From Caballeronia jiangsuensis (GTDB taxonomy: Bacteria; Pseudomonadota; Gammaproteobacteria; Burkholderiales; Burkholderiaceae), in assembly GCA_000648925.1 (NCBI GenBank), contig JFHF01000061.1:1-42491 (forward strand): 42,491 nt of DNA, written 5' to 3'. The first letter of the stretch is position 1. Each line of letters opens with the position of its first letter. Under the pieces are notes generated by a model. That model was not told the origin of the DNA, searched no databases, and was given only the letters and a program-made list of their open reading frames with translations. Below, one piece after another: positions 32,139-40,533 of this stretch. The position numbers were made by a program, and so were the translations under genes.

Positions 32139-32927
32139 TCAGAACGCCGCGCGAATCACGCCGCCGTCCGCGCGCAACGCCGCGCCGTTCGTCGCCGATG
32201 ACAGTTCCGAGCACACATACGCCACCATGTTCGCGATTTCCTCGGGCGTGATGAAGCGCTTGAGAATCGACGTCGGACGCGCTTCCTCGAAGAACTGCGT
32301 CTCGAAGTCGTGAAAGCTCTTGCCGCCCGAGAGCTTTTCGACGAAATCGGTGACGCCTTCGGAACTCGTCGGCCCCGGCAGCACCGAATTGACCGTGACG
32401 CCCGTGCCCTCGCAGGTTTCCGCGAGGCCGCGCGCGATCGAAATTTGCGCCGATTTCGTCATGCCGTAGTGAATCATCTCGACGGGAATCTGGATGCCGC
32501 TTTCGCTGCTGATGAACACGACGCGGCCCCAGTTCTGCTCCTTCATCTTCGGCAGATACGCGCGCGCGAGCCGCACGCCCGACATCACGTTGGCGTTGAA
32601 GAAGCGCAGCCATTCCTCGTCGGCGATTTCCTCGAACGGTTTCGGATCGAAGATGCCCATGTTGTTGACGAGAATATCGACCTGCGGAAAGCGCTTCACG
32701 AGTTCCGCGACCTGCGCGGCGTCCGAGACGTCGCCGGCGAAGCCTTCGGCCTGCGCGTTCGGCACGAGTTCGCGCAGCTTCGCGAGCGCGGCATCGACGG
32801 AGGCCTGCGAACGGCCGTTGACGATCACGCGCGCGCCTTCGCGCGCCAGCGCCACGGCGATCGCATGACCGATGCCTTTGGTCGATCCGGATACCAGCGC
32901 GAGCCTGTTGGCGATCTTGAGATCCAT
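32139..32927 (-). CDS. Short-chain dehydrogenase/reductase (SDR)
   Basis: 262 residues from the ATG at 32927 (AAGGAG upstream); longer frame rejected. Classical SDR: cofactor loop SGSTKGIG (about 13-20), GDVSD, LVNNMG (usual NNAG with Met), catalytic Ser in FISSESG near 142 and YGMTK near 153. NAD(P)-dependent oxidation or reduction of an alcohol or ketone in the cytoplasm; substrate not predictable. Convergent with the UdgX fusion gene, separated by two bases, and not part of that operon. Confidence 0.9.
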   Translation of the reverse strand: MDLKIANRLALVSGSTKGIGHAIAVALAREGARVIVNGRSQASVDAALAKLRELVPNAQAEGFAGDVSDAAQVAELVKRFPQVDILVNNMGIFDPKPFEEIADEEWLRFFNANVMSGVRLARAYLPKMKEQNWGRVVFISSESGIQIPVEMIHYGMTKSAQISIARGLAETCEGTGVTVNSVLPGPTSSEGVTDFVEKLSGGKSFHDFETQFFEEARPTSILKRFITPEEIANMVAYVCSELSSATNGAALRADGGVIRAAF

Positions 32928-33558
32928 CTGTGCTCCTTCGAACGAGTTTGCGGATTGCGTCGACGCGCCTGCGCGACGGGTTCCGAGGATGGTAACCATA
33001 AGCGGCGCGGTTTGCAGCAACCGTGCGCATCATTGAAGATATAAACTGCACTTAGGAGCTTTCTAGTTAGGATAGCAGAATAAAAAAACTATACTGCGCG
33101 TAATCGATCTTCTCCCGGTAAGCGTCATGAACGCGCATGTCAAGCCGAAGCCTATCTATGTGGGGTTCAACAACTTCGAAAGTCTGATCATGCACGGGCT
33201 TCTATCTGTCCGAGGATTACGCGTTCCAGTCTGAGCCATCAGGGCAGCATGAAATTCGAAGGCAGCTTCGGCCGCTGGTTCGAATCGAGGCGCAACGAAG
33301 CCGGTCACAACACGCCTGGATAGTGAGCGTCAATCCGATCGATCCGCTGGGTTCCAGAATCCGCGCAAGCCTTGTCCCACGGGCGTCAGCAGCGCGTGAA
33401 ACCCCGCGACATAAATGCTCGATAGCCTCCGTCGCGGCCATCGCCCATAGTTGCGTCTGCGTGATCGAGAACGAAAGCAGCAGCGAGAACCGAGAGCCGT
33501 GTCACGCATCCACGAATCCACACATTAATCGCCGGCGCGGCCGGCACGGAGGCGCAAC
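32928..33558. other. Gene-poor intergenic stretch with a possible decayed or tiny gene
   Basis: 631 bases. A 35-codon reading frame (33127-33234, MNAHVKPKPIYVGFNNFE...) looks coding-like at its start, but has a weak ribosome site and ends early; the downstream frames shift and end, and a reverse-strand frame (33217-33441) is also short. This could be remnant of one gene broken by frameshifts, or no gene. An AT-rich stretch with aaaaaaactatactg near 33085-33100 may hold a promoter. Confidence 0.35.
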
Positions 33559-34368
33559 ATGTCCAGCTCGATCAAATTCTCGTCGCTCAACGCGGTCTTC
33601 AAGAAAGCGCGCGGCGCGGCGCTGGCAGGCTTGGTCGTCGGCACGGCGCTGCTCGCCGGCTGCGCGAGCAATCCCGCGCAGGCATCGGGCCAATACAACC
33701 AGTACGGCGGCCAATATGTGCAGACCGTCGCGGCCGCGCCCGCCGTGCGTCCCGACAACATCTACGTCTACACCTTCGCGAGCGATGCGAGCGAGGTCAA
33801 GCTCGACAACCACGGCCTGATCTCGAAGATCGGCTCCGCGATGTCCGGTGACTCGCAGGCACAGAAGCAGGCACAGGACGCTGTCGCGGCGCGCGAGGAA
33901 GTCGCGAACGAGATCGTCGCGAAGCTCCAGTCGATGGGCCTGCGCGCGATTCGCGCCGACGTGCCGCCACCGCAAGACCAGAACGTGCTGGTCGTCGAAG
34001 GCAGCATCAACACGATCGACGCGGGCAATCGCCGCCGCCGCATGGTGATCGGCCTGGGCGCGGGCGAAAGCAAGGTCGGCGCGACCGTGCAACTCGTCTT
34101 CAAGCCGGCGCATGGCGCGCCCCAACTGCTCGAACAGTTCGATGCGAAAGCCGACAGCGGCCACGCGCCGGGCGTCGCGGAAATGGCGGGCGTCGGCGCG
34201 GCGGCGGGGCATGTCGCGAGTTCGCTGGCGGTGTCGGGCGGGCTGCATGCCGTATCGGAGACGAAGCACGCGGGCGTGTCGTCGGACGAGAAGCGTCTCG
34301 GCGACACCATCGCCAAGCAGATCGCCAAGCTCGGCCAGGAACAGGGCTGGATGCCGGCGAAGAGTTGA
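33559..34368 (+). CDS. DUF4410-like lipoprotein
   Basis: 269 residues; GGAGG six bases before the ATG. Signal peptide with lipobox LLAGC (Cys35), so a lipid-anchored envelope protein. The mature domain (PDNIYVYTFASDASEVKLD, VANEIVAKLQSMGLRAIRAD, NVLVVEGSINTIDAGNRRRRMVIGLGAGESKV) fits DUF4410, a family of outer-membrane lipoproteins of unknown role. The C-terminal part is Gly/Ala-rich. Upstream of the phospholipase D gene by 100 bases; they may be cotranscribed. Confidence 0.8.
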   Translation: MSSSIKFSSLNAVFKKARGAALAGLVVGTALLAGCASNPAQASGQYNQYGGQYVQTVAAAPAVRPDNIYVYTFASDASEVKLDNHGLISKIGSAMSGDSQAQKQAQDAVAAREEVANEIVAKLQSMGLRAIRADVPPPQDQNVLVVEGSINTIDAGNRRRRMVIGLGAGESKVGATVQLVFKPAHGAPQLLEQFDAKADSGHAPGVAEMAGVGAAAGHVASSLAVSGGLHAVSETKHAGVSSDEKRLGDTIAKQIAKLGQEQGWMPAKS

Positions 34369-34410
34369 TCGAAGCGCCGATCGAAGCGCAGCGAAGTCGA
34401 AACATGCGCG

Positions 34411-34442
34411 GTCCGGAACCTGCTTGCACTATGATTCCGGAC
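34411..34442. repeat. Inverted repeat upstream of the phospholipase D gene
   Basis: GTCCGGAA (34411-34418) and TTCCGGAC (34435-34442), perfect 8-base arms around a possible -10 (TATGAT, 34430-34435). Could be an operator or weak terminator. Confidence 0.35.
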
Positions 34443-34468
34443 GAATGTTCGCTTTGCGAGGCCCACGC

Positions 34469-35740
34469 ATGCCGACGATTGCCCTGATTATCCTGACCGT
34501 TGTAGTGACGCTCGTCGTCGTGCTGGTGATCGCGAATCTGACGAGCGGCGAGAAAAAGATCGAGCACAAGATCGAACGGCTCTACACGAGCGACGATCCG
34601 CAATTCATCCGTTCGATGGGCTTGCTGCTCGGGCCGCCCGTCATCGGCGGCAACCGCTTCGAGGTGCTCGTGAACGGCGACGCGATCTTTCCGTCGATGC
34701 TCGAAGGCATCCGCGGGGCGCGCGAAACCATCACCTTCGAGACCTTCATCTACTGGTCGGGCGCGATCGGCGAGGACTTCGCGCGGGCGCTGTCCGACAA
34801 GGCGCGCGCGGGCATCGCGGTGCACGTGCTGCTCGACTGGGTCGGGTCGTCGAAGATGGACAAGCGCTACATGAAGATGCTGCGCGACGCGGGCGCGGAG
34901 GTCATCCAGTATCACAAGCCGCACTGGACAGGGCTCGGGCGCATGAACGACCGGACTCACCGCAAGCTGCTCGTGATCGACGGGCACATCGGGTTCACGG
35001 GCGGCGTCGGCATCGCGGAGGAATGGACCGGGCACGCGCAGGACGAGAAGCACTGGCGCGACACGCATTTTCGCGTCGAAGGCCCCGCGGTCGGGCAGAT
35101 GCAGGCGGTCTTCATGGACAACTGGATCAAGGTGACGGGCAACGTGCTGCACGGCCCGACCTACTTCCCGCACATCGAGGCCGTGGGCGAAGGCTGCGCC
35201 CACATGTTCAGCAGCTCGCCCTCGGGCGGCAGCGACGACATGCAATTGATGTATCTCATGGCGATCACCGCCGCCACGCGCTCCATCCACTTGTCGAGCG
35301 CGTACTTCGTGCCGGACAAGCTGACCATCAACGCGATCGTCGAGGCGGCGAAGCGCGGCGTGCGCGTGCGCATCATCACGCCGGGCAAGCGCATCGACAC
35401 GCACACGGTACGCGAGGCGTCGCGTGCGTGCTGGGGCGACCTGCTCGCGGCGGGCGTCGAAATGTACGAATATCAGCCGACGATGTTCCACTGCAAGCTC
35501 ATCGTCGTCGATGAATATCTCGTGTCGGTCGGCTCGACCAACTTCGACAGCCGCTCGTTCAAGCTCAACGACGAGGCCAACCTCAATATCTACGACCGCG
35601 ATTTCGCGCGCCAGCAGACAGTGATTTTCGATAAAGACGTCGGCCGCGCGAAACGTATCACGCTCGATGACTGGCGCCGCCGTCCGCTCGCCGAAAAGCT
35701 GCTGGAGCGCGTCGCCGCGCTGCTCGATTCGCAGCTTTGA
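34469..35740 (+). CDS. Cardiolipin synthase-type phospholipase D family protein
   Basis: 423 residues from the ATG at 34469 (GAGG seven bases upstream); the ATG at 34445 is the alternative. One N-terminal membrane helix (PTIALIILTVVVTLVVVLVI), then two PLD domains with HKD motifs: HRKLLVIDGHIGFTGG (His near 164) and HCKLIVVDEYLVSVGSTN (His near 341). Such enzymes transfer phosphatidyl groups to make cardiolipin, or cleave phosphodiesters, at the inner membrane. It is shorter than E. coli ClsA (486), which has two N-terminal helices, and nearer to ClsB in length. Exact reaction not certain. Confidence 0.88.
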   Translation: MPTIALIILTVVVTLVVVLVIANLTSGEKKIEHKIERLYTSDDPQFIRSMGLLLGPPVIGGNRFEVLVNGDAIFPSMLEGIRGARETITFETFIYWSGAIGEDFARALSDKARAGIAVHVLLDWVGSSKMDKRYMKMLRDAGAEVIQYHKPHWTGLGRMNDRTHRKLLVIDGHIGFTGGVGIAEEWTGHAQDEKHWRDTHFRVEGPAVGQMQAVFMDNWIKVTGNVLHGPTYFPHIEAVGEGCAHMFSSSPSGGSDDMQLMYLMAITAATRSIHLSSAYFVPDKLTINAIVEAAKRGVRVRIITPGKRIDTHTVREASRACWGDLLAAGVEMYEYQPTMFHCKLIVVDEYLVSVGSTNFDSRSFKLNDEANLNIYDRDFARQQTVIFDKDVGRAKRITLDDWRRRPLAEKLLERVAALLDSQL

Positions 35741-35780
35741 CGCGTGCGGAAAGCGCATTGCGAATATTTCCCGTCCGGGG

Positions 35781-35808
35781 CTAAAGATCGCCGGACGTAA
35801 GCCGATAA
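35781..35808 (+). promoter_or_regulatory. Flagellar sigma-28 (FliA) promoter
   Basis: CTAAAG at 35781-35786 and GCCGATAA at 35801-35808, with 14 bases between TAAAG and GCCGATAA. This is the exact spacing and sequence of the enterobacterial FliA consensus (TAAAGTTT-N11-GCCGATAA), except the less conserved TTT. It is 39 bases before the ATG of the c-di-GMP gene and after the phospholipase D stop, so the gene has its own flagellar-class promoter. Confidence 0.85.
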
Positions 35809-35846
35809 GACGCTCACGCAATCGAGTCTTCGGGCTATTCGCAACT

Positions 35847-37916
35847 ATGCACGGCACATACAACCTTTGGCTGGTCGCGACATCGCTCGTAGTCGCGACG
35901 CTCGCCTCTTATACCGCGCTCGACATCTCGGGCCGGATCGCCTCGCTCGCGCAATCGCGCGTCCGGCACATCTGGCTCGCGGGCGGGGCGGCGTCGATGG
36001 GCATCGGCATCTGGTCGATGCATTTCATCGGCGTGCTCGCCTTCGAACTGCCGATTCCGCTCGGCTACGACTTCAAGATCACGGCCGGGTCGCTCGGCAT
36101 CGCGGTGCTCGTGTCGTTCTTCGCGCTCTTCGTGATCACGAGCAGAGGGCTGACGGCGCGACGCCTCATCGCGAGCAGCCTGCTGATGGGCGCGGGCATC
36201 GCGGCGATGCACTACACCGGCGATGCCGCGATGCGCATGCAGCCGGCGATCGTGTACGACCCGCGCCTGTTCGCCGCATCGATCGCAATCGCCGTGATCG
36301 CATCGGGCGCGGCGCTGTGGATCGCGCACACGCTCTCGGATGCGAACCAGACGAACGTGCTGGGGAAGCGCGCGGGCGCGGCGCTGGTGATGGGCATCGC
36401 AATCACCGGCATGCACTACACGGGCAATGCGGCGGCGGAGTTCCTGCCGGGCTCGATCTGCGGCGCGGCCAATGACGTCGATGCGAACTGGCTCGCGACC
36501 ACCATCGTGCTGTTCACGCTGGCGATTCTGATCATCACGCTCGTGCTGTCGCGCTTCGACGCGCGCACGGCGCTGCTCGCCGGCTCGGTGTCGCGCCTGA
36601 ATGGCCAGATCGTGCGCATGGCGACCTTCGACACGCTCACCGACCTGCCGAACCGCCGCACGATGAACGAGCGCGTCGATCGCGCGATCAGGCACGCGAA
36701 ACATAGCGGCAGCCGCTTCGCGATTCTCTTCATGGATATCGACGGCTTCAAGACCATCAACGATTCGCTCGGCCATACGGTCGGCGACGAGGTGCTCAAA
36801 GCGTTCGCGCGGCGCCTGCAGGAGTGCGTGCGCGGCGGCGATACGGTGGCGCGCTTAGGCGGCGACGAGTTCGTCGTGATGCTGGAAAACCTGCACGCGC
36901 CGACCGATGCCGAAAAGATGGCCGAACGCATCCTCGAAGCGATGAAACAAGGCCTGCTCGTCGGGAATCATCCGTTGCAGGTGATGCCGAGCATCGGCAT
37001 CGCGCTCTATCCGCAGGACGGCGACAGCGTCGAATCGCTGCTCAAGCACGCGGACGTGGCGATGTACGAGGCGAAGCGCGGCGGGCGCAGCACGTATCGC
37101 TTCTTCGAGGCAAGCATGAACGAGGCGGCGGTGCGCACCTTGCAGATTCAGCAGGCGCTGCACGAAGCGTTGAACGGCGGTCATTTCTATCTGCTGTTCC
37201 AGCCGAAGTTTCGCGGCAGGAGCGGCGAGCTGGCGGGCGCGGAGGCGCTGATCCGGCTGGATCATCCGGAGATCGGCACGCTGACGCCGCTCGAATTCAT
37301 CCCGATCGCGGAACGTTCCGGTCAGATCGTGCAGATCGGCTACTGGGTCGTGCGCGAAACCTGCCGGCATCTGGCGCACTGGCGCGCCGAAGGACGTCCG
37401 TCGGTGAAGGTGGCGATCAACCTGTCGCCACGGCAGTTGCACGAGGCGGATCTCGTCGAGAACATCATGGCGATCGTGCGCGAGGAAGGCGTGCAAAGCG
37501 AGCAGATCATGTTCGAGATCACCGAAACGGTGGCGATGCAGGACGCGCCGCGCACCATCGAGATGATCCGCGCGTTTCAGGACAATGGTTTCGAGATCGC
37601 CATCGACGATTTCGGCACGGGGTATTCGAGCCTCGCCTACTTGCAGCGTTTTCGCGCAAAGCAGTTGAAGATCGACCGCTTCTTCACGAACGGACTCGAC
37701 GAGAACGGGCAGGAAGGGCGCGCGATCGTCTCGGCGATCATCGCGCTCGCACATTCGCTCGACATGGACGTGGTTGCGGAAGGCGTCGAGACGGGCTCGC
37801 AGTTGGACCGATTGCAGGACATGATGTGCGACGAGATGCAGGGCTTCTTGCTGGCGATGCCGCTTTCGGCCGATGCGTTCGGGGTGATGCTGGAGCGGGG
37901 GGAGGTGAGTGTGTAG
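35847..37916 (+). CDS. MHYT-GGDEF-EAL c-di-GMP diguanylate cyclase/phosphodiesterase
   Basis: 689 residues from the ATG at 35847. About seven N-terminal membrane helices carry the MHYT sensor repeats (SMHFIG, MHYTGDAAM, MHYTGNAAA), proposed to bind copper and sense diatomic gases or redox. The GGDEF domain has an intact GGDEF (338-342) and the RxxD inhibition site (RGGD) five residues upstream. The EAL domain has E466-A-L, NLSPRQL, EITET, IDDFGTGYSS, LKIDRFF and EGVET, all key residues present. Both activities therefore look possible. An exact sigma-28 promoter upstream places it in the flagellar regulon. Confidence 0.93.
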   Translation: MHGTYNLWLVATSLVVATLASYTALDISGRIASLAQSRVRHIWLAGGAASMGIGIWSMHFIGVLAFELPIPLGYDFKITAGSLGIAVLVSFFALFVITSRGLTARRLIASSLLMGAGIAAMHYTGDAAMRMQPAIVYDPRLFAASIAIAVIASGAALWIAHTLSDANQTNVLGKRAGAALVMGIAITGMHYTGNAAAEFLPGSICGAANDVDANWLATTIVLFTLAILIITLVLSRFDARTALLAGSVSRLNGQIVRMATFDTLTDLPNRRTMNERVDRAIRHAKHSGSRFAILFMDIDGFKTINDSLGHTVGDEVLKAFARRLQECVRGGDTVARLGGDEFVVMLENLHAPTDAEKMAERILEAMKQGLLVGNHPLQVMPSIGIALYPQDGDSVESLLKHADVAMYEAKRGGRSTYRFFEASMNEAAVRTLQIQQALHEALNGGHFYLLFQPKFRGRSGELAGAEALIRLDHPEIGTLTPLEFIPIAERSGQIVQIGYWVVRETCRHLAHWRAEGRPSVKVAINLSPRQLHEADLVENIMAIVREEGVQSEQIMFEITETVAMQDAPRTIEMIRAFQDNGFEIAIDDFGTGYSSLAYLQRFRAKQLKIDRFFTNGLDENGQEGRAIVSAIIALAHSLDMDVVAEGVETGSQLDRLQDMMCDEMQGFLLAMPLSADAFGVMLERGEVSV

Positions 37917-37917
37917 G

Positions 37918-37935
37918 GTGTTTTCTAGAAAACAC
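37918..37935. terminator. Palindrome between convergent genes
   Basis: GTGTTTTCTAGAAAACAC, a perfect 18-base palindrome two bases after the c-di-GMP gene stop and nine bases beyond the DHA2 gene stop. The AT-rich core and position between convergent genes suggest a bidirectional terminator or a protein site. Confidence 0.45.
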
Positions 37936-37943
37936 TGACCCCC

Positions 37944-39485
37944 TCAATCCATCGCCGCATGCGCGACCGATTCATCCGCGCCACTCTTGCCCGCCGGCCG
38001 GATCAGCAACAACAACGGCACCACCAGTAACGTCGCGACGAACATCAGCTTGAAGTCGTTGAGATACGCGATCATCGACGCCTGCTGCGTGATGGTCTGA
38101 TTGAGCATCGCCATGTCCTGCATGGAGCCGCCGGACAGGATCGACTGCATCGCCGGATTGAACGGCGTCACCTGCGCGGCGAGGTCCGCGTGGGCGACCT
38201 GCGTGTTGCGCGTCATCAGCGTCTGCACGATCGAAATGCCGATACTGCTGCCGATATTGCGCATGAGGCTGTAGGTGGCGGTGCCGTCGGCGCGCAGCTC
38301 GGGCGTGAGCGTCGAGAAGGTCAGCGCCGACAGCGGCACGAACACGAGCCCAAGCCCGAAGCCCTGGATCACGCCCGGCCACACGATATCCGACGCCGAC
38401 AGCACGATCGTGTAATGCATCATTTGCCAGAGCGCCAGCGCCGAAATCAGGAAGCCCGACAGCAACAGCAGACGCGCATCGATGTGCTTCAGGAGCCGCC
38501 CCGCGACGAGCATCGCGATCATCGTGCCCGCGCCGCTCGGCGCCGTGACGCGGCCCGTCGTCGCGACGGGATAGTTCATCAGGTTCTGCAGCATCGGCGG
38601 CAACAGCGCGCGCGTCGCGTACATGACCGCGCCGATCACGAAGATGAAGCACGTGCCCGTCGCGAAGTTGCGATCCTTCAGCAACTGGTATTTGAAGAAC
38701 GAACGCGCGCCGGCCGTCGCCGTATGCGCGATGAAGAAGACGAAACTGAGCGCCGCGAGCAGCGCCTCGATGCGGATTTCCATCGACCCGAACCAGTCGA
38801 GCTGTTCGCCGCGATCGAGCATCGCCTGGAACGCGCCGATCGCGAGGCCGAGCGTCGCGAAGCCGAACGCGTCGAACTTCACCGCGCGCCGCGCGGCCTG
38901 CGCGGGCAGGAACGTCATCACGCCGAAGAGCGCGAACGCGCCGATCGGCACGTTGATGAAAAATACCCAGCGCCAGTTGTAGCTGTCGGTGAGCCAGCCG
39001 CCGAGCGTCGGACCGAGAATCGGCCCGACCATCACGCCCATGCCCCAGACGGCCATCGCCTGGCCCTGTTTCTCGCGCGGATTGATGTCGAGCAGGATCG
39101 ATTGCGACAGCGGCACGAGCGACGCCCCGAAAACGCCCTGCAACAGCCGCGACGCGACGATCTGCGCCAGCGTCTCCGACAGCCCGCAAAACGCCGACGC
39201 CACCGTAAAGCCCGCAATCGAAATGCACAGGAGCTTTTTCACGCTCAACCGGTCGGAAAGCCAGCCGGTGAGCGGCGTCGCGATCGCCGCCGCGACGATG
39301 TAGGACGTCAGCACCCACGTGATTTCGTCCTGCGACGCCGACAGGCTGCCCTGCATATGCGGCAGCGCGACGTTCGCGATCGTGCTGTCGAGCGTCTGGA
39401 TCAGCGTCGCGAGCATGATCGAGACGGTCAGCATGCCGCGGTTCAGGGGCGCCGCGGCGCTTTCCGTGGAGACTTCGGAGGACAT
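37944..39485 (-). CDS. DHA2-family MFS drug exporter (EmrB/QacA type)
   Basis: 513 residues from the ATG at 39485 (MSSEVSTESAAAPLNRGML); the longer frame is not like EmrB. Fourteen predicted membrane helices, with LDSTIANVALPHMQGSL in helix 1, WVLTSYIVAAAIATPLTGWLSDRLSVKK (motif A) and GMGVMVGPILGPTLGGWLTD (motif C region). It pumps toxic compounds out using the proton gradient. No EmrA or TolC-like partner is adjacent, so it may act alone or with unlinked partners. Divergent from marR; an inverted repeat in between is a likely MarR site. Confidence 0.88.
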   Translation of the reverse strand: MSSEVSTESAAAPLNRGMLTVSIMLATLIQTLDSTIANVALPHMQGSLSASQDEITWVLTSYIVAAAIATPLTGWLSDRLSVKKLLCISIAGFTVASAFCGLSETLAQIVASRLLQGVFGASLVPLSQSILLDINPREKQGQAMAVWGMGVMVGPILGPTLGGWLTDSYNWRWVFFINVPIGAFALFGVMTFLPAQAARRAVKFDAFGFATLGLAIGAFQAMLDRGEQLDWFGSMEIRIEALLAALSFVFFIAHTATAGARSFFKYQLLKDRNFATGTCFIFVIGAVMYATRALLPPMLQNLMNYPVATTGRVTAPSGAGTMIAMLVAGRLLKHIDARLLLLSGFLISALALWQMMHYTIVLSASDIVWPGVIQGFGLGLVFVPLSALTFSTLTPELRADGTATYSLMRNIGSSIGISIVQTLMTRNTQVAHADLAAQVTPFNPAMQSILSGGSMQDMAMLNQTITQQASMIAYLNDFKLMFVATLLVVPLLLLIRPAGKSGADESVAHAAMD

Positions 39486-39527
39486 GGACGTGGCCGCGAA
39501 CGGGCGGCGTTTGTAAGTAGGGTGATG

Positions 39528-39541
39528 ATAAGCAGGCTTAT
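39528..39541. promoter_or_regulatory. Putative MarR operator
   Basis: ATAAGC-AG-GCTTAT inverted repeat 42 bases upstream of the DHA2 gene start and 89 bases upstream of the marR start, in the intergenic region. It lies where a repressor could cover the exporter promoter. Confidence 0.5.
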
Positions 39542-39617
39542 TATAGGCCGTGCGCGACGCGGCGCAATCGGTCAATTACCGGGTGCGCGCCGACTGCACG
39601 CATCGAAAGCTCTTACA

Positions 39618-39623
39618 TATAAT
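39618..39623 (+). promoter_or_regulatory. marR -10 element; leaderless start likely
   Basis: A perfect TATAAT ends six bases before the ATG at 39630, so transcription would begin at or near the start codon. No Shine-Dalgarno sequence is possible. The -35 is weak. Confidence 0.55.
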
Positions 39624-39629
39624 CGCGCG

Positions 39630-40073
39630 ATGGAAACCCAACTCGACAAGCGCTTCGGCTTTCTCGTCGCGGACGTGGACCGCCTGTGCGGCAATCGTTT
39701 CGACGTATTGGCCAAGTCATCGCTCAATCTCACGCGCGCGCAGTGCCGCGTGCTGGCCTATCTTTCGCATTACGGCGAAGTGAATCAGGCGCGGCTCGCG
39801 GAACTGCTCGAAGTCGCGCCGATCTCCGCCGGACGTCTGCTCGACCGCATGGAAGAGGGCGGATGGATCGAGCGGCGCCTCAATCCCGACGATCGCCGCG
39901 AACGCCAGGTCCGCATGACCGCGAAGGCGGAAAAGGCGCTCGACAAGGCGCGGCGCGTCGGCGACGAGATCACGTCGGAGGCGCTCGCGGGTTTCAGCCG
40001 GCAGGAGAGCGAGCAACTGATCGCGCTGCTGCAACGGGTGCGCGGGAATCTGAGCCGCATCGTGGACCGGTGA
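39630..40073 (+). CDS. MarR-family transcriptional regulator
   Basis: 147 residues with the winged helix-turn-helix of MarR: TRAQCRVLAYLSHYGEVNQARLAELLEVAPISAGRLLDRME, then GWIERRLNPDDRRERQVRMT, the wing with the family DxRxR pattern. Divergent from a drug exporter and most likely its repressor. A TATAAT ends six bases before the start, so translation may be leaderless. Followed by a 12-base-stem hairpin. Confidence 0.9.
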   Translation: METQLDKRFGFLVADVDRLCGNRFDVLAKSSLNLTRAQCRVLAYLSHYGEVNQARLAELLEVAPISAGRLLDRMEEGGWIERRLNPDDRRERQVRMTAKAEKALDKARRVGDEITSEALAGFSRQESEQLIALLQRVRGNLSRIVDR

Positions 40074-40123
40074 GCGGTCGTGGCCGTGTCTGCCGGTTTC
40101 GGCGCGTCGTGCTAACGTGCCGC

Positions 40124-40160
40124 GCGTGGATCGCGGATTGCTTGCGCGATCCACGCAAGC
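40124..40160 (+). terminator. Hairpin after marR with an alternative fold
   Basis: A perfect 12-base stem (40124-40135 / 40145-40156, 9-base loop). The same bases can form a different stem, GCTTGCG (40140-40146) with CGCAAGC (40154-40160), which excludes the first. No T-run. It could terminate marR transcripts or act in the leader of the next gene. Confidence 0.5.
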
Positions 40161-40201
40161 GCTGTTGTCAACTGTCGCCATCCATCCGGAGAAGATCGAT
40201 C

Positions 40202-40489
40202 ATGAAGAAACGCACCGCACCGTTGGCCGTCCTCGCGCTGTCCGTCGCCGCATTCGTCGCGATACCCGTCGCGCAAGCACAGGACACGGCCGCATCCACG
40301 CCGAAGCAGATCAAGAAGGCCCAGCGCAAGGAAGCGCGCGCGAAGAAGAACGCCGAGCTGAAGCAACTGGAGCAAAACGGCTACAACCCGGCGGGCGAGC
40401 AGACGAACTATCCGCAGAATCTGCAGAACGCGCAGGCGAAGATCAACGCGCAGAAGGCCGGAAAGCCGGCCCCGGCGTCGGCGCCGTGA
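40202..40489 (+). CDS. DUF4148 family exported protein
   Basis: 95 residues; signal peptide MKKRTAPLAVLALSVAAFVAIPVAQAQ. The mature chain is basic (KKAQRKEARAKKNAEL), then the DUF4148 core QLEQNGYNPAGEQTNYPQNL with QNAQAKINAQ. This family of short periplasmic proteins is common in Burkholderiaceae and has no known function. Ends in a strong terminator. Confidence 0.82.
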   Translation: MKKRTAPLAVLALSVAAFVAIPVAQAQDTAASTPKQIKKAQRKEARAKKNAELKQLEQNGYNPAGEQTNYPQNLQNAQAKINAQKAGKPAPASAP

Positions 40490-40510
40490 TCGGTCGATCG
40501 TAGCGTGAGG

Positions 40511-40533
40511 ACGCGGGACGCTTCCCGCGTTTT
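40511..40533 (+). terminator. Rho-independent terminator after the DUF4148 gene
   Basis: ACGCGGGA-CGCT-TCCCGCGT followed by TTT, perfect 8-base stem and T-run, 22 bases after the stop. Confidence 0.8.
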
